Positions 50,179 to 58,286 of a stretch of 64,000 bases of DNA are shown piece by piece (within the stretch, counting starts at the first letter, position 1; every line of letters starts with the position of its first letter). This DNA is from Tenacibaculum jejuense. GTDB taxonomy: Bacteria; Bacteroidota; Bacteroidia; Flavobacteriales; Flavobacteriaceae. The notes under the pieces were generated by a model. The model was not told the DNA's origin, did no database searches, and worked only from the letters and a program-made list of their open reading frames with translations. Location of the stretch: contig NZ_LT899436.1 of assembly GCF_900198195.1 (NCBI RefSeq), positions 1,343,501 through 1,407,500 on the forward strand, in the 5' to 3' direction. The position numbers and the translations under genes are program-made.

Positions 50179-52032
50179 ATGTTAGAAAACAAAGATAAAA
50201 GTACTGATGACAATTCAGCTGATGCATTAACTAATAACGAAACAGTTTCTGAGGCTACTCAGTCTGCAGTTAATGAAGTTGAAAATATTGTAGCAGAAAA
50301 TTCCGAAAAGGAAGAGAAGAAGGAAGAAATTCCTATGCTAGATTACAATGCAATGGAATTAGATCAACTTGTAGTAGAGTTGAAAAAACTATTGAAAAAT
50401 CATCCAGTTCACCTAATTAAAAATAATGCAGATGAAATTAAGAATGCATTTAATGTAAAATTTGGTAAACTTTTATCAGAAAAGAAAGAACAATTCTTAG
50501 CAGAAGGAGGGAATTCGATAGATTTTCAGTTTTCTAGTCCAGTAAAAGTTGAATACAACGGTCTCTTAAGAGAATACAAAGTAAAAAGAGACGCATACTA
50601 CAAACAAGTTGAAGATCAGCTTAAAGGTAATTTAGAAAAACGTAATACTATTATAGATGAATTAAAATCTTTAATAGAAAATGCAAATCCAAAGACAATG
50701 TATAATGAATTTCAAAAAATTCAGGAGCGTTGGAAAAATATAGGAGCAGTTCCAAGAGATCGTTACAACGATACATGGAAAATTTACCATCATCATGTAG
50801 AGCGTTTCTATGATTTATTACACTTAAACAAAGATTTTAGAGAACTAGATTTTAAGCATAACTTAGAAGAAAAGCAAAAGTTAATCGCTAGAGCAGAAGC
50901 TTTGCTGGAAGTAGAAGATGTAAATGTTGCCTTTAAAGAGTTACAAGAATTACATCGTATTTGGAAAGAAGATGTAGGACCTGTAAACAGAGAATTTAGA
51001 GAAGACGTTTGGAATCGTTTTAGTGATGTAACTAAAAAATTACATGATAAGCGTCATGACTACTATAAAGATTTACGCTCTAAACATCAAGAAATTATAG
51101 ATGCCAAGTTAGTTATTGTAGATAAAATCAATAACTATGATTTCACACAAAATCAAACACATAAAGACTGGCAGAAAAGTATCCGTGAAGTAGAAGCTTT
51201 ACGTAAGGAATATTTCGATGCAGGTAAGTTACCATACAATAAAAGCGAAGTAGTTTGGCAAAAGTTAAAAGAAGCTACAAAACGTTTCAATACAGCAAAA
51301 AATAAATTCTACAAGCAAGAAAAATCTTCTCAAACAGATAACTTAAAGAAGAAAATGGAGTTGGTAGAGCTAGCTGAAAGTTTAAAAGATAGTGACGATT
51401 GGGAAACTACAACCAATACAATGAAGCGTATTCAAGCAGATTGGAAAAAGATTGGTCATGTTCCTCGAAAGTATTCTGACGAAATTTGGAATCGTTTTAA
51501 AGCTGCTTGTAATGCATATTTTGATCGTTTAAATGCGCATAGAGATGGTGTAAGTCAAGAGCAAGAAGCAATAGTTTCAGAAAAGAAGAAATTCTTAGAT
51601 GATTTTAAAGCTTTAGAAGGATTAACTATTGAACAAGTTCAAGAATACATCCAAAAATGGAGAGCTTTAGGCCCTTTACCTAGAAATGCTCGACATTTAG
51701 ATGGAAAATTTAACAAAGCAGTTGACGAAAGCTTAGCTAAATTAAATTTAGGTAGAGAAGAAATTGAACTAATGAAGTTCAAAAATGTTGTTGATGGATA
51801 TTTAGCTCAAGAAGATTATAGAAAATTAGATAGTGAGCAATTCTTTATTCGTAAGAAGATTACTGAAACTGTGAGAGAAATGCAACAATTAGAGAATAAT
51901 TTAAGTTTTATTTCTAATGCAACTGAAGACAATCCTTTAGTCCAAAATGTAAGAAAAGGAATTCAAGGATTTAAAGACGAATTAGATATCTGGCAAATGA
52001 AGTTAGATTATTTAAAAAAGTTAGATTATTAG
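50179..52032 (+). CDS. DUF349 repeat coiled-coil protein
   Basis: This 617-residue cytoplasmic protein has an acidic, disordered N-terminus (about 1-60, rich in Glu, Asn and Thr) and then at least four DUF349 repeats. These are helical hairpins marked by W..IG.VPR......W..F: WKNIGAVPRDRYNDTW, WKEDVGPVNREFREDVWNRF, WKKIGHVPRKYSDEIWNRF, WRALGPLPRNARHLDGKF. A coiled-coil ending (MQQLENNLSFISN) closes the protein. I chose the ATG at 50179; an upstream TTG at 50098 gives a Ser/Tyr-rich stretch that is out of keeping. The function of the family is unknown; proteins of this type have been linked to competence and DNA metabolism in other phyla, which I would not extend here. Confidence 0.85.
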   Translation: MLENKDKSTDDNSADALTNNETVSEATQSAVNEVENIVAENSEKEEKKEEIPMLDYNAMELDQLVVELKKLLKNHPVHLIKNNADEIKNAFNVKFGKLLSEKKEQFLAEGGNSIDFQFSSPVKVEYNGLLREYKVKRDAYYKQVEDQLKGNLEKRNTIIDELKSLIENANPKTMYNEFQKIQERWKNIGAVPRDRYNDTWKIYHHHVERFYDLLHLNKDFRELDFKHNLEEKQKLIARAEALLEVEDVNVAFKELQELHRIWKEDVGPVNREFREDVWNRFSDVTKKLHDKRHDYYKDLRSKHQEIIDAKLVIVDKINNYDFTQNQTHKDWQKSIREVEALRKEYFDAGKLPYNKSEVVWQKLKEATKRFNTAKNKFYKQEKSSQTDNLKKKMELVELAESLKDSDDWETTTNTMKRIQADWKKIGHVPRKYSDEIWNRFKAACNAYFDRLNAHRDGVSQEQEAIVSEKKKFLDDFKALEGLTIEQVQEYIQKWRALGPLPRNARHLDGKFNKAVDESLAKLNLGREEIELMKFKNVVDGYLAQEDYRKLDSEQFFIRKKITETVREMQQLENNLSFISNATEDNPLVQNVRKGIQGFKDELDIWQMKLDYLKKLDY

Positions 52033-52086
52033 TAAGTTCTAACATTGAATAAATATAATAAAAACAGGCTGCTTGAAAAGTAGTTG

Positions 52087-52124
52087 AAAATGGGATTCTA
52101 AATTTATTTTGGAATCCCATTTTT
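52087..52124 (+). terminator. Rho-independent terminator after the DUF349 gene
   Basis: AAAATGGGATTC (52087-52098) pairs perfectly with 52112-52123 around a 13-nt loop, with T residues after. Confidence 0.75.
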
Positions 52125-52528
52125 CTGATTATCAGTTATGATGAGAAACTGAATCAAGTTCAGTTTGACGAAAAAATAATCTTTTAGACAGTTTCTTTCT
52201 TAATCAGTATATATAGGAAACTCTTTACGTTCCGTTAATGCTTCGGCAATAAAGTTTTGTGATTCTTAAGAGTAGAGGTCCCACTTTGACCTATATTATA
52301 ATAGATTCTCATACTACTTCCTCATTTACGAATATTATTAATTTTTATCCCAAATAAGTACAAATTGGTCCCAATTATTACTGGGATTAAGTTTATATAA
52401 TTTTTAATCAGTACTTATTTTACATTTTTATATCACATGCTTAAGGTACGAATGACTATTGGTTTGTAGTAATTCTATTTTTATTTAGCATTAATGTAAA
52501 GTAAAATGATAATATAAATTCAATTTTT
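52125..52528. other. 404-nt gap upstream of the cysteine-rich peptide gene
   Basis: No ORF is supported here. The region holds a small inverted repeat (52146-52166) and a weak TCCCA/TGGGA inverted repeat near 52362-52385. No full TAnnTTTG box was found before the peptide gene, so its promoter is unknown. A single-gene unit with its own regulation is likely, given terminators on both sides. Confidence 0.4.
52146..52166. repeat. Short inverted repeat of the intergenic flavobacterial type
   Basis: AAACTGAA (52146-52153) pairs with TTCAGTTT (52159-52166) around TCAAG, followed by GACG. Palindromes of the form CTGAA-n-TTCAG next to TGAC are common between genes in this family of bacteria, from general knowledge. 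Confidence 0.4.
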
Positions 52529-52720
52529 ATGAAGAAAACAATTTTAAATTTAGATGGGGTAAAAGTATTAAACAAGAAAAGTTTAAAGCAAATTAACGGA
52601 GGTAATGGTGATAATGCATGTTTTTGGACATGTGATGCGGCTTGCATTGCGGGAGGTTCAGGTGATATATTGGAAGATATTGAGTGTTCTTTAGACTGTT
52701 GGGATTTGTGTTCAAGTTAA
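52529..52720 (+). CDS. Double-glycine leader peptide precursor with symmetric six-cysteine core
   Basis: This 63-residue precursor has a 25-residue leader (MKKTILNLDGVKVLN, then KKSLKQINGG) of the double-glycine type used by peptidase-containing ABC exporters, and a 38-residue core. The core has six cysteines at core positions 6, 10, 14 and 28, 32, 36: CX3CX3C, a 13-residue spacer with GGSG, then CX3CX3C. It has eight acidic and no basic residues. The pattern suggests two helices joined by a turn and stapled by disulfides or thioethers. The gene lies alone between terminators; no maturase or exporter gene is adjacent. It could be a bacteriocin, a signal peptide or a metal-binding peptide. I know the leader type in Bacteroidota but not this core. 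Confidence 0.75.
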   Translation: MKKTILNLDGVKVLNKKSLKQINGGNGDNACFWTCDAACIAGGSGDILEDIECSLDCWDLCSS

Positions 52721-52755
52721 AGTAGTGTATTAGCTCCTTGATTTATCATTAAAAG

Positions 52756-52784
52756 AAAAACCTCGAATAGACTTCGAGGTTTTT
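52756..52784. terminator. Bidirectional terminator between the peptide gene and the zinc-ribbon-like gene
   Basis: AAAAACCTCGAA (52756-52767) pairs perfectly with 52773-52784 around a 5-nt loop; A and T tracts on both sides suit convergent genes. Confidence 0.85.
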
Positions 52785-52802
52785 AATATATGTTTCTAGA
52801 TA

Positions 52803-53573
52803 TTAAGAGAATAAATTATCAATTTTTTCTTTCTCTTCAGCAGCTAAAGCAGCGTCAACTAAGATTCTACCACTGTGCTCATCTATTGTAATCTTTTTTC
52901 TATTAGCTATTTCTAATTGTACTTGTGGAGGAATAGTAAAGAAAGACCCACCAGCAGCTCCACGCTCAATAGAAACTACAGCTAATCCATTTTTAACTTT
53001 ATTACGAATTCTTTTGTAAGCTGTTAATAAATGTCTGTCTATAGATTCTGAAAATTCTACAGACTTTTCCTGTAATAATTTTTCTTCTTTTTCAGTTTCT
53101 TTTAAAATAGCGTCTAACTCAGATTTCTTAGCATTTAAGTGTCCTTCTTGTTGAGCTAATTTTTCTTTGGTGTTTTCAACTACTTGTTTCTTCTGAGAAA
53201 TTTTAGCCTTAAACTCTTTAATTCTTTTTTCAGCTAATTGAATTTCTAACTCTTGATATTCAGTTTCTTTGCTTAAAGAATCAAACTCTCTATTGTTACG
53301 AACATTTTTTTGTTGTTCTTGATATTTCTTAATTAGAGATTTAGCCTCTTCAATAACTAACTTTTTGTTACTAATGTCAGTATCTAAGTTAGAAATATCT
53401 TGTGCTAAGTTAGAAAGTCTGGTATTTAATCCGGCAACATCATCTTCTAAATCTTCTACTTCTAAAGGTAATTCTCCGCGAACATTTCTAATTTCATCAA
53501 TTCTAGAATCGATTAACTGTAAGTCGTATAACGCTCTTAGCTTTTGTTCTACCGTTACTTCTTTTTTTGCCAT
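52803..53573 (-). CDS. Coiled-coil protein of the C4-zinc-ribbon family, cysteines lost
   Basis: This 256-residue protein is a long coiled coil (about 5-190) with a C-terminal domain that matches the C4-type zinc ribbon family (DUF164/zf-RING_7). In that family the end normally reads R..CGGC...IPPQ......KKI..CE.CGRIL. Here the same place reads RGAAGGSFFTIPPQVQ...KKITIDEHSGRILVD: all four cysteines are gone and the protein has no Cys at all. The fold may be kept without zinc. The start follows the Nif3 gene stop by 2 nt, so they form an operon. The function is unknown in the family. Confidence 0.87.
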   Translation of the reverse strand: MAKKEVTVEQKLRALYDLQLIDSRIDEIRNVRGELPLEVEDLEDDVAGLNTRLSNLAQDISNLDTDISNKKLVIEEAKSLIKKYQEQQKNVRNNREFDSLSKETEYQELEIQLAEKRIKEFKAKISQKKQVVENTKEKLAQQEGHLNAKKSELDAILKETEKEEKLLQEKSVEFSESIDRHLLTAYKRIRNKVKNGLAVVSIERGAAGGSFFTIPPQVQLEIANRKKITIDEHSGRILVDAALAAEEKEKIDNLFS

Positions 53574-53575
53574 CT

Positions 53576-54670
53576 TTAAATATAATGTATTGGATTCGTA
53601 TTTTCTTCGCTTAAAATAATTGCAAAATTAGTAAATTTTTTCGTAAGATAATCAACTAAAAGGTTTTTTGTATACTGTTCACTTTCATAATGTCCAATAT
53701 CTGTAAGTAAAATCTTATGTTCAGCCTTATAGAATTCATGATATTTGAAATCTGCACTAATGTATGCATCTGCTTTTTCTCGTATGGCATTAGAAATTGC
53801 AAAACTACCAGAACCTCCTAAAACGGCTACTTTTTGTATAGGTTTATTTAAGAGTTCTGAGTGTCTAACACAACCAGTTTTGAAAGTAGATTTTACAAAT
53901 TTTAAAAATTCATTTTCTTGCATAGGAGAACTAAACTCGCCAATCATTCCCATTCCTACTAATTGATTTTTATTATCTAAAGTGATAATTTCATAAGCTA
54001 CTTCTTCATATGGATGATTCTTATGTAATGCATTTAAAATTTTTCCTTCTACATGATTTTCATAGGTAACACTTATACAAGTTTCTTCTTCAAAATGCAA
54101 TGTTCCTTTTTGTCCAATTGTAGGATTTGAGTTTTCGTTTCCTCTGTAACTACCTTTTCCTTCAATATTAAAAGAGCATTGATCATAATTTCCAATGTTC
54201 CCAGCACCAACTTCAAATAAAGCATTTCTTAATTCATCAGCATTGTTGTTAGGCACATAAGTTGTTAGCTTTTTTATTTGTTTCTTTTTAGGAATTAGAA
54301 CTTTAGTGTTTTCTAAACCTAAAACTTCGCACATTTTTGCAGAAACACCATTGTTAGAATTATCTAAAGCGGTATGAGTAGCATAAATAGCAATATCATT
54401 TTTAATGGCTTTTAAAACCACACGTTCTACATAATTATTCCCATTCAATTTCTTTAAACCACCAAAAATAATAGGATGAAAGCTTACAATTAAATTACAA
54501 TTCTTTGCAATGGCTTCATCTACGGTTTTTTCTAAAGTATCTAAAGTTACCAATACACCAGTTACTTTAGTATTGTAGTTTCCAACTAATAATCCTACGT
54601 TATCAAAGTCCTCAGCATAAGCTAAAGGAGCTAATTCTTCTATATAATTTGTAATATCTCTTACGATCAT
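53576..54670 (-). CDS. Nif3-like dinuclear metal centre protein
   Basis: This 364-residue protein belongs to the Nif3/YbgI family (GTP cyclohydrolase I type 2-like). The first half has LAYAEDFDNVGLLVG, the metal-binding SFHPIIFGG and IYATHTALDN; the last has GGSGSFAISNAIREKADAYISADFKYHEFYKA and LTDIGHYESEQ with further His/Glu ligands. A central inserted domain of about 130 residues (KKKQIKKLTTYVP to IGEFSSPMQE) is the PII-like insertion known in longer members. The function is not settled. It leads an operon with the zinc-ribbon-like gene, a pairing common in Bacteroidota by my recollection. It is divergent from lpxK. Confidence 0.92.
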   Translation of the reverse strand: MIVRDITNYIEELAPLAYAEDFDNVGLLVGNYNTKVTGVLVTLDTLEKTVDEAIAKNCNLIVSFHPIIFGGLKKLNGNNYVERVVLKAIKNDIAIYATHTALDNSNNGVSAKMCEVLGLENTKVLIPKKKQIKKLTTYVPNNNADELRNALFEVGAGNIGNYDQCSFNIEGKGSYRGNENSNPTIGQKGTLHFEEETCISVTYENHVEGKILNALHKNHPYEEVAYEIITLDNKNQLVGMGMIGEFSSPMQENEFLKFVKSTFKTGCVRHSELLNKPIQKVAVLGGSGSFAISNAIREKADAYISADFKYHEFYKAEHKILLTDIGHYESEQYTKNLLVDYLTKKFTNFAIILSEENTNPIHYI

Positions 54671-54723
54671 AGTATCTGTTTTCCTAAGGGTAAAGTTAAT
54701 ATTTTTAATGTATTTTCGCTCTA

Positions 54724-55746
54724 ATGAAAGCCATTAGATATCTATTATTTCCTTTTGCAATTATTTATGATTTTATAACTACTCTCCGTAATTTATTTTA
54801 TGATAAAGGAATATTTAAATCTACAGAATTTGATTTACCAGTTATCGCTGTTGGAAATTTAAGCACAGGAGGAACTGGAAAATCTCCGCAAATAGAATAT
54901 TTAATTCGTTTGTTGAAAGATGATTATAAAGTTGCGGTTTTAAGTAGAGGCTATAAGAGAAGAACTAAAGGGTTTATTGTATTAAATGATCGTCATAATG
55001 CAGAAGATGTGGGAGATGAGCCTTTACAATTTTTTTCAAAGTTTAAAGAAGATGTGACTGTTGCGGTGGATGCTGACAGAACTAATGGCATACAACAACT
55101 GATATCTACAGTTAATCCGGAAGTGATTTTACTAGATGATGCTTTTCAACACAGAAAAGTAAAAGCAGGTTATTATATATTGCTCACAAAATTTAATGAG
55201 TTGTATTGTGATGATTTTATACTACCAACAGGAAATTTAAGAGAGAGTAGAAGAGGAAGTAAAAGAGCAAATAGTATTATCGTAACCAAATGTCCTGAAC
55301 ATCTTTCTGAAGCTGAAATGACGACTATTCGAAAGAAATTAAAGGTAGGTGATAATCAAAAAGTATATTTTTCCACAATAGGTTACAACAAACAATTAAA
55401 AGGATCAGAAAATATAACTCTTGAAGAATTACAAGATAAAGATTTGGTATTAGTTACAGGAATTGCAAATCCAGATCCATTATTGGCATATTTAAAAAAG
55501 AACGAACTAAGGTTTACTCATATCAACTATCCTGATCATCATAATTTTACAGACTCAGATATTTCTAAAATAGAAAAAACTTTAAATTCAATTGTTTCTG
55601 AAAAGAAATTAATCTTAACTACAGAAAAAGATTATATGAGATTACAAGATAAAATCTCCAACTTAGTATACATTTCTATTGAAACTAGGTTTTTAGCTGA
55701 AGAAAAGCTTTTTACATCTGATATTGTAGATTTTATAAAAGGTTAA
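54724..55746 (+). CDS. lpxK: Tetraacyldisaccharide 4'-kinase
   Basis: LpxK adds the 4'-phosphate to the lipid A precursor disaccharide at the inner membrane. The 340-residue protein has an N-terminal amphipathic membrane helix (YLLFPFAIIYDFITTLRN), the P-loop VGNLSTGGTGKSPQIEYL, the DDAFQHRKVK segment with the catalytic Asp, and LPTGNLRESRRGSKRAN. LTTEKDYMRL near the end is also typical. The stop codon overlaps a promoter box for the next gene, so the following thioredoxin-like gene may be read separately. The presence of LpxK shows a lipid A outer membrane. Confidence 0.94.
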   Translation: MKAIRYLLFPFAIIYDFITTLRNLFYDKGIFKSTEFDLPVIAVGNLSTGGTGKSPQIEYLIRLLKDDYKVAVLSRGYKRRTKGFIVLNDRHNAEDVGDEPLQFFSKFKEDVTVAVDADRTNGIQQLISTVNPEVILLDDAFQHRKVKAGYYILLTKFNELYCDDFILPTGNLRESRRGSKRANSIIVTKCPEHLSEAEMTTIRKKLKVGDNQKVYFSTIGYNKQLKGSENITLEELQDKDLVLVTGIANPDPLLAYLKKNELRFTHINYPDHHNFTDSDISKIEKTLNSIVSEKKLILTTEKDYMRLQDKISNLVYISIETRFLAEEKLFTSDIVDFIKG

Positions 55747-55751
55747 ATTTG
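55744..55751 (+). promoter_or_regulatory. Candidate promoter of the thioredoxin-like gene
   Basis: TAAATTTG fits TAnnTTTG exactly and includes the lpxK stop codon; a TTG at 55724-55726 lies 17 nt upstream. It ends 37 nt before the ATG at 55789. Confidence 0.45.
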
Positions 55752-55788
55752 TATATTGGCATTGTTTTTGCTCCCGAGCATATATAAA

Positions 55789-56274
55789 ATGAATTCAATG
55801 GGAAGAATAATTTACACTTTATTATTAGTTTTTTCAGTAACATTAGGTTTACATGCTCAACAGGAAAATGAAGTAAAAACCGATGCTGAAAAAAGTATTT
55901 GGTCGCCTACAATGAAAGCCGCAATTGAAAAAGCAACTACAGAAAATAAGCCTATTTTAATTTATTTCACAGGTTCAGATTGGTGTGGACCATGTATTAA
56001 TTTAGACAAAAATTTATTTCATACAGAAAAATTTGAAGAGTTTGCTACTGAAAATCTAGCTTTATATACAGCAGATTTTCCTAGAAACAGAGATTTAGTA
56101 AGCAAAGAAAATAGAAAAATAAACAAAGAACTAATTCACAGGTATGATCAAAGTTCTTTTCCTACTATAATATTGGTTGATGCTAAAGGTGAAGTGTTAG
56201 GAAGAAAAAATGGGGCTTATTTACCAGAATACTATTTTCCCTTCTTTGAAAAAATAGTCAGTCAATACAAATAA
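55789..56274 (+). CDS. Exported thioredoxin-like protein
   Basis: This protein of about 161 residues has a signal peptide (RIIYTLLLVFSVTLGLHAQ) and a thioredoxin_7 type domain with active site GSDWCGPCINLDKNLF and the cis-proline loop QSSFPTIILVDAKGEVLGR. It is likely a periplasmic thiol oxidoreductase. I chose ATG 55789; ATG 55798 is equally possible because both precede the signal peptide. The TTG at 55756 adds a hydrophobic stretch that looks like untranslated sequence. It is the fourth thioredoxin-fold protein in this window. Confidence 0.86.
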   Translation: MNSMGRIIYTLLLVFSVTLGLHAQQENEVKTDAEKSIWSPTMKAAIEKATTENKPILIYFTGSDWCGPCINLDKNLFHTEKFEEFATENLALYTADFPRNRDLVSKENRKINKELIHRYDQSSFPTIILVDAKGEVLGRKNGAYLPEYYFPFFEKIVSQYK

Positions 56275-56310
56275 AATGTCATCTTGAATAAGAATCAAAA
56301 TGACATTTTA
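56273..56310. terminator. Bidirectional hairpin between convergent genes
   Basis: AAAATGTCAT (56273-56282) pairs perfectly with 56300-56309 around a 17-nt loop that reads CTTGAATAAGAATCAAA. It looks like one of the flavobacterial intergenic palindromes used as a terminator. Confidence 0.65.
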
Positions 56311-56331
56311 TACTGTTGTTTAGTTTTTTAA

Positions 56332-57408
56332 TTAAACATATTTTTTACCAAAAGATTCTCTTGCTTCTGCCATGATTTTTTTGATATCTTGATCATCTTT
56401 TCTTGGACAAATCATAATAACATCTTTTTTCTCAACAACAATAAAGTCTTGTAATCCTTGAACAACAACTCGTTTTCCGTTTTGTGTACGAATCATGTTT
56501 CCTTTAGCATCTCTAAAAATAACGTTGGCCCCTACAACTGCATTTTCTTGTTCGTCTTTTTTCAGTTTTCCATATAAAGATCCCCAAGTTCCTAGATCAT
56601 TCCAGCCAAAATCAACAGGAAGCACATGAACATTATTGGCTCTTTCCATAACAGCAAAATCTATCGAAATATTTTCACATTTTCCATAATTGTTTTGAAT
56701 AAAATCATCTTCAAAATCTGTGTTATAAGCCTTGTTGTTATCATCAAGAACATCAACCATTTCAGGTAAGTATGTTTTAAATGCTTCTATAATACTTTTA
56801 GCAGACCAAATGAAAATCCCTGCATTCCATAAGTAATCTCCACTTTCTAAAAATTGTTGAGCGGTTTCTAAATCAGGTTTTTCTGTAAATCGAGTTACTT
56901 TTTTTATCTCTGTAGAGTTTCTTTCGTAACGAATATAACCATAACCTGTATTAGGATGATCTGGCTGAATTCCTAAAGTCATCAAAATGTCTTCTTTAGA
57001 ACATGCTTCAAAAGAAGTTTTAATGTTTCGTAAAAACTCACCTTCATCTTTTATCCAATGATCAGAAGGAGCAACTAACATTACTGCGTCAGGATTTTGA
57101 TTATAAATTTTTAAAGCAGCATACAATATACAAGGTGCTGTATTACGCATTACAGGTTCTAATAAGAGTTGTCTGTTACCAAGTTGAGGTAATTGTTGTA
57201 GCACTAATTTTTCATAATTAGTGTTTGTTGCAATTAAAATATTACTGGTAGGTACAAGTTCATTAATACGTTCAAAAGTTCTTTGAATTAAAGATTGACC
57301 AGTTCCCAACATGTCATGAAATTGTTTAGGGAATTTTTGTGTACTTACAGGCCAGAACCTTGAGCCAACTCCTCCGGCCATTATAATAGCGTAATAATTT
57401 TTAGTCAT
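56332..57408 (-). CDS. manC: Mannose-1-phosphate guanylyltransferase
   Basis: ManC makes GDP-mannose from GTP and mannose-1-phosphate for surface glycans. The 358-residue protein has the nucleotidyltransferase signature MAGGVGSRFWPVSTQKFPKQF, then LLLEPVMRNTAPCILYAAL, VAPSDHWIKD, FTEKPDLETA and DYLWNAGIFIWSA. The metal and sugar sites therefore look intact. It lacks the phosphomannose isomerase domain of the bifunctional enzymes, as shown by its length. It starts 13 nt after the SprT-like gene, so the two are probably one transcript, though the functional link is not obvious. Confidence 0.94.
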   Translation of the reverse strand: MTKNYYAIIMAGGVGSRFWPVSTQKFPKQFHDMLGTGQSLIQRTFERINELVPTSNILIATNTNYEKLVLQQLPQLGNRQLLLEPVMRNTAPCILYAALKIYNQNPDAVMLVAPSDHWIKDEGEFLRNIKTSFEACSKEDILMTLGIQPDHPNTGYGYIRYERNSTEIKKVTRFTEKPDLETAQQFLESGDYLWNAGIFIWSAKSIIEAFKTYLPEMVDVLDDNNKAYNTDFEDDFIQNNYGKCENISIDFAVMERANNVHVLPVDFGWNDLGTWGSLYGKLKKDEQENAVVGANVIFRDAKGNMIRTQNGKRVVVQGLQDFIVVEKKDVIMICPRKDDQDIKKIMAEARESFGKKYV

Positions 57409-57421
57409 AGTGGGTGTGTTT

Positions 57422-58018
57422 TTATGTCAATTCAACAATTGAAACTTCTATATTTTGATTAAAGAGATATACTTGTTTGTTTTTTAAATTTAAGCATTCA
57501 TATCGAGTTCTACGCCTTTTTCCCATTTTATAGGTGTTTTTCTTGTATTGAAAAAAAGCTCCTTCAGGGATTTCAAAAACAAAGTTCTTTCCAGTTTTAG
57601 CGGTATTTCCTTTTAAAGCTAAAGCTAGTTTTGGATCAGAATCAGTGCTTGCTTTGGGGTTTTTAAAATGGTTTGCAAGTAATGGGAGTATGTGATTTGG
57701 ATAAATATCAGGACGTAAAAAAGGAAGCATTAAATGCTGAAAAACAGTTTTCCATTCTTTACCATGAGGTTGCACTCTACCAAATTTTTTATAGGTTACA
57801 TGATGAGCAATTTCGTGAACAAGCGTAAGTAAAAATTGATATTTATTTAAATTATTATTTACAGTAATCTGAGTTTTACCATTAGCAAATGTTCTAAAAT
57901 CACCATGCTTAGTTTGTCGTTCGTTTACAATTTTAAGATTAATCGCATACTTCTTAATTAAATATTCTACTAAAGGAAAAGAATTTTCTGGTATGTATGG
58001 GATAAGTGTTGCTCTCAA
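57422..58018 (-). CDS. SprT-like zinc metalloprotease domain protein
   Basis: This 198-residue cytoplasmic protein has the SprT-like zinc protease core. The motif LTLVHEIAHHVTYKKFGRVQPHGKEW includes HEIAHH (metal ligands and catalytic Glu) and a third His at PHGKEW, as in the SprT and Spartan families, where it cuts DNA-bound proteins. A C-terminal basic, Tyr/Arg-rich segment (KKNTYKMGKRRRTRYECL) may bind nucleic acid. There is only one Cys and no zinc ribbon of the type found in longer SprT proteins. It is co-directional with manC. Confidence 0.88.
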   Translation of the reverse strand: MRATLIPYIPENSFPLVEYLIKKYAINLKIVNERQTKHGDFRTFANGKTQITVNNNLNKYQFLLTLVHEIAHHVTYKKFGRVQPHGKEWKTVFQHLMLPFLRPDIYPNHILPLLANHFKNPKASTDSDPKLALALKGNTAKTGKNFVFEIPEGAFFQYKKNTYKMGKRRRTRYECLNLKNKQVYLFNQNIEVSIVELT

Positions 58019-58286
58019 TTGTATTAAGTTCTTAGATAAGAAAAAGTTATAAGTTCACTTTAGCGTGAATTATAAAATTCTAAAACTATAATAAAAATTA
58101 ACTTTATACTAGTTTTAGACTATTAAAATGAAAAAAATCATTGAAATTTTTACTACTTTCATTTTAAAGAAAATGAATTATTATTTTAAGAAAATATATA
58201 CACTTGAAAATAAGATAAAATACTTCTTAGAATTCATTTCTTATTAAAGTTGTTATGGTGATTTTTGAGTAAAAATAAGCTATAAA
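58019..58286. other. 268-nt very AT-rich gap
   Basis: The DNA here is extremely AT-rich. It holds a 39-codon plus-strand ORF (58128-58247) of basic and aromatic residues that I do not trust, and TAnnTTTA-type boxes that could be weak promoters. The promoter of the SprT-manC pair should lie here on the minus strand, but no good match was found. Confidence 0.35.

Noticed and set aside
52456..52647. 63-codon minus-strand ORF over the peptide gene
   Set aside because: Overlaps the well-supported peptide gene and has no conserved features.
52529..52720. Reading the cysteine-rich peptide as a classical lanthipeptide
   Set aside because: The core has few Ser/Thr for ring formation (T9, S19, S29, S37, S38), and no lanthionine synthetase gene is near.
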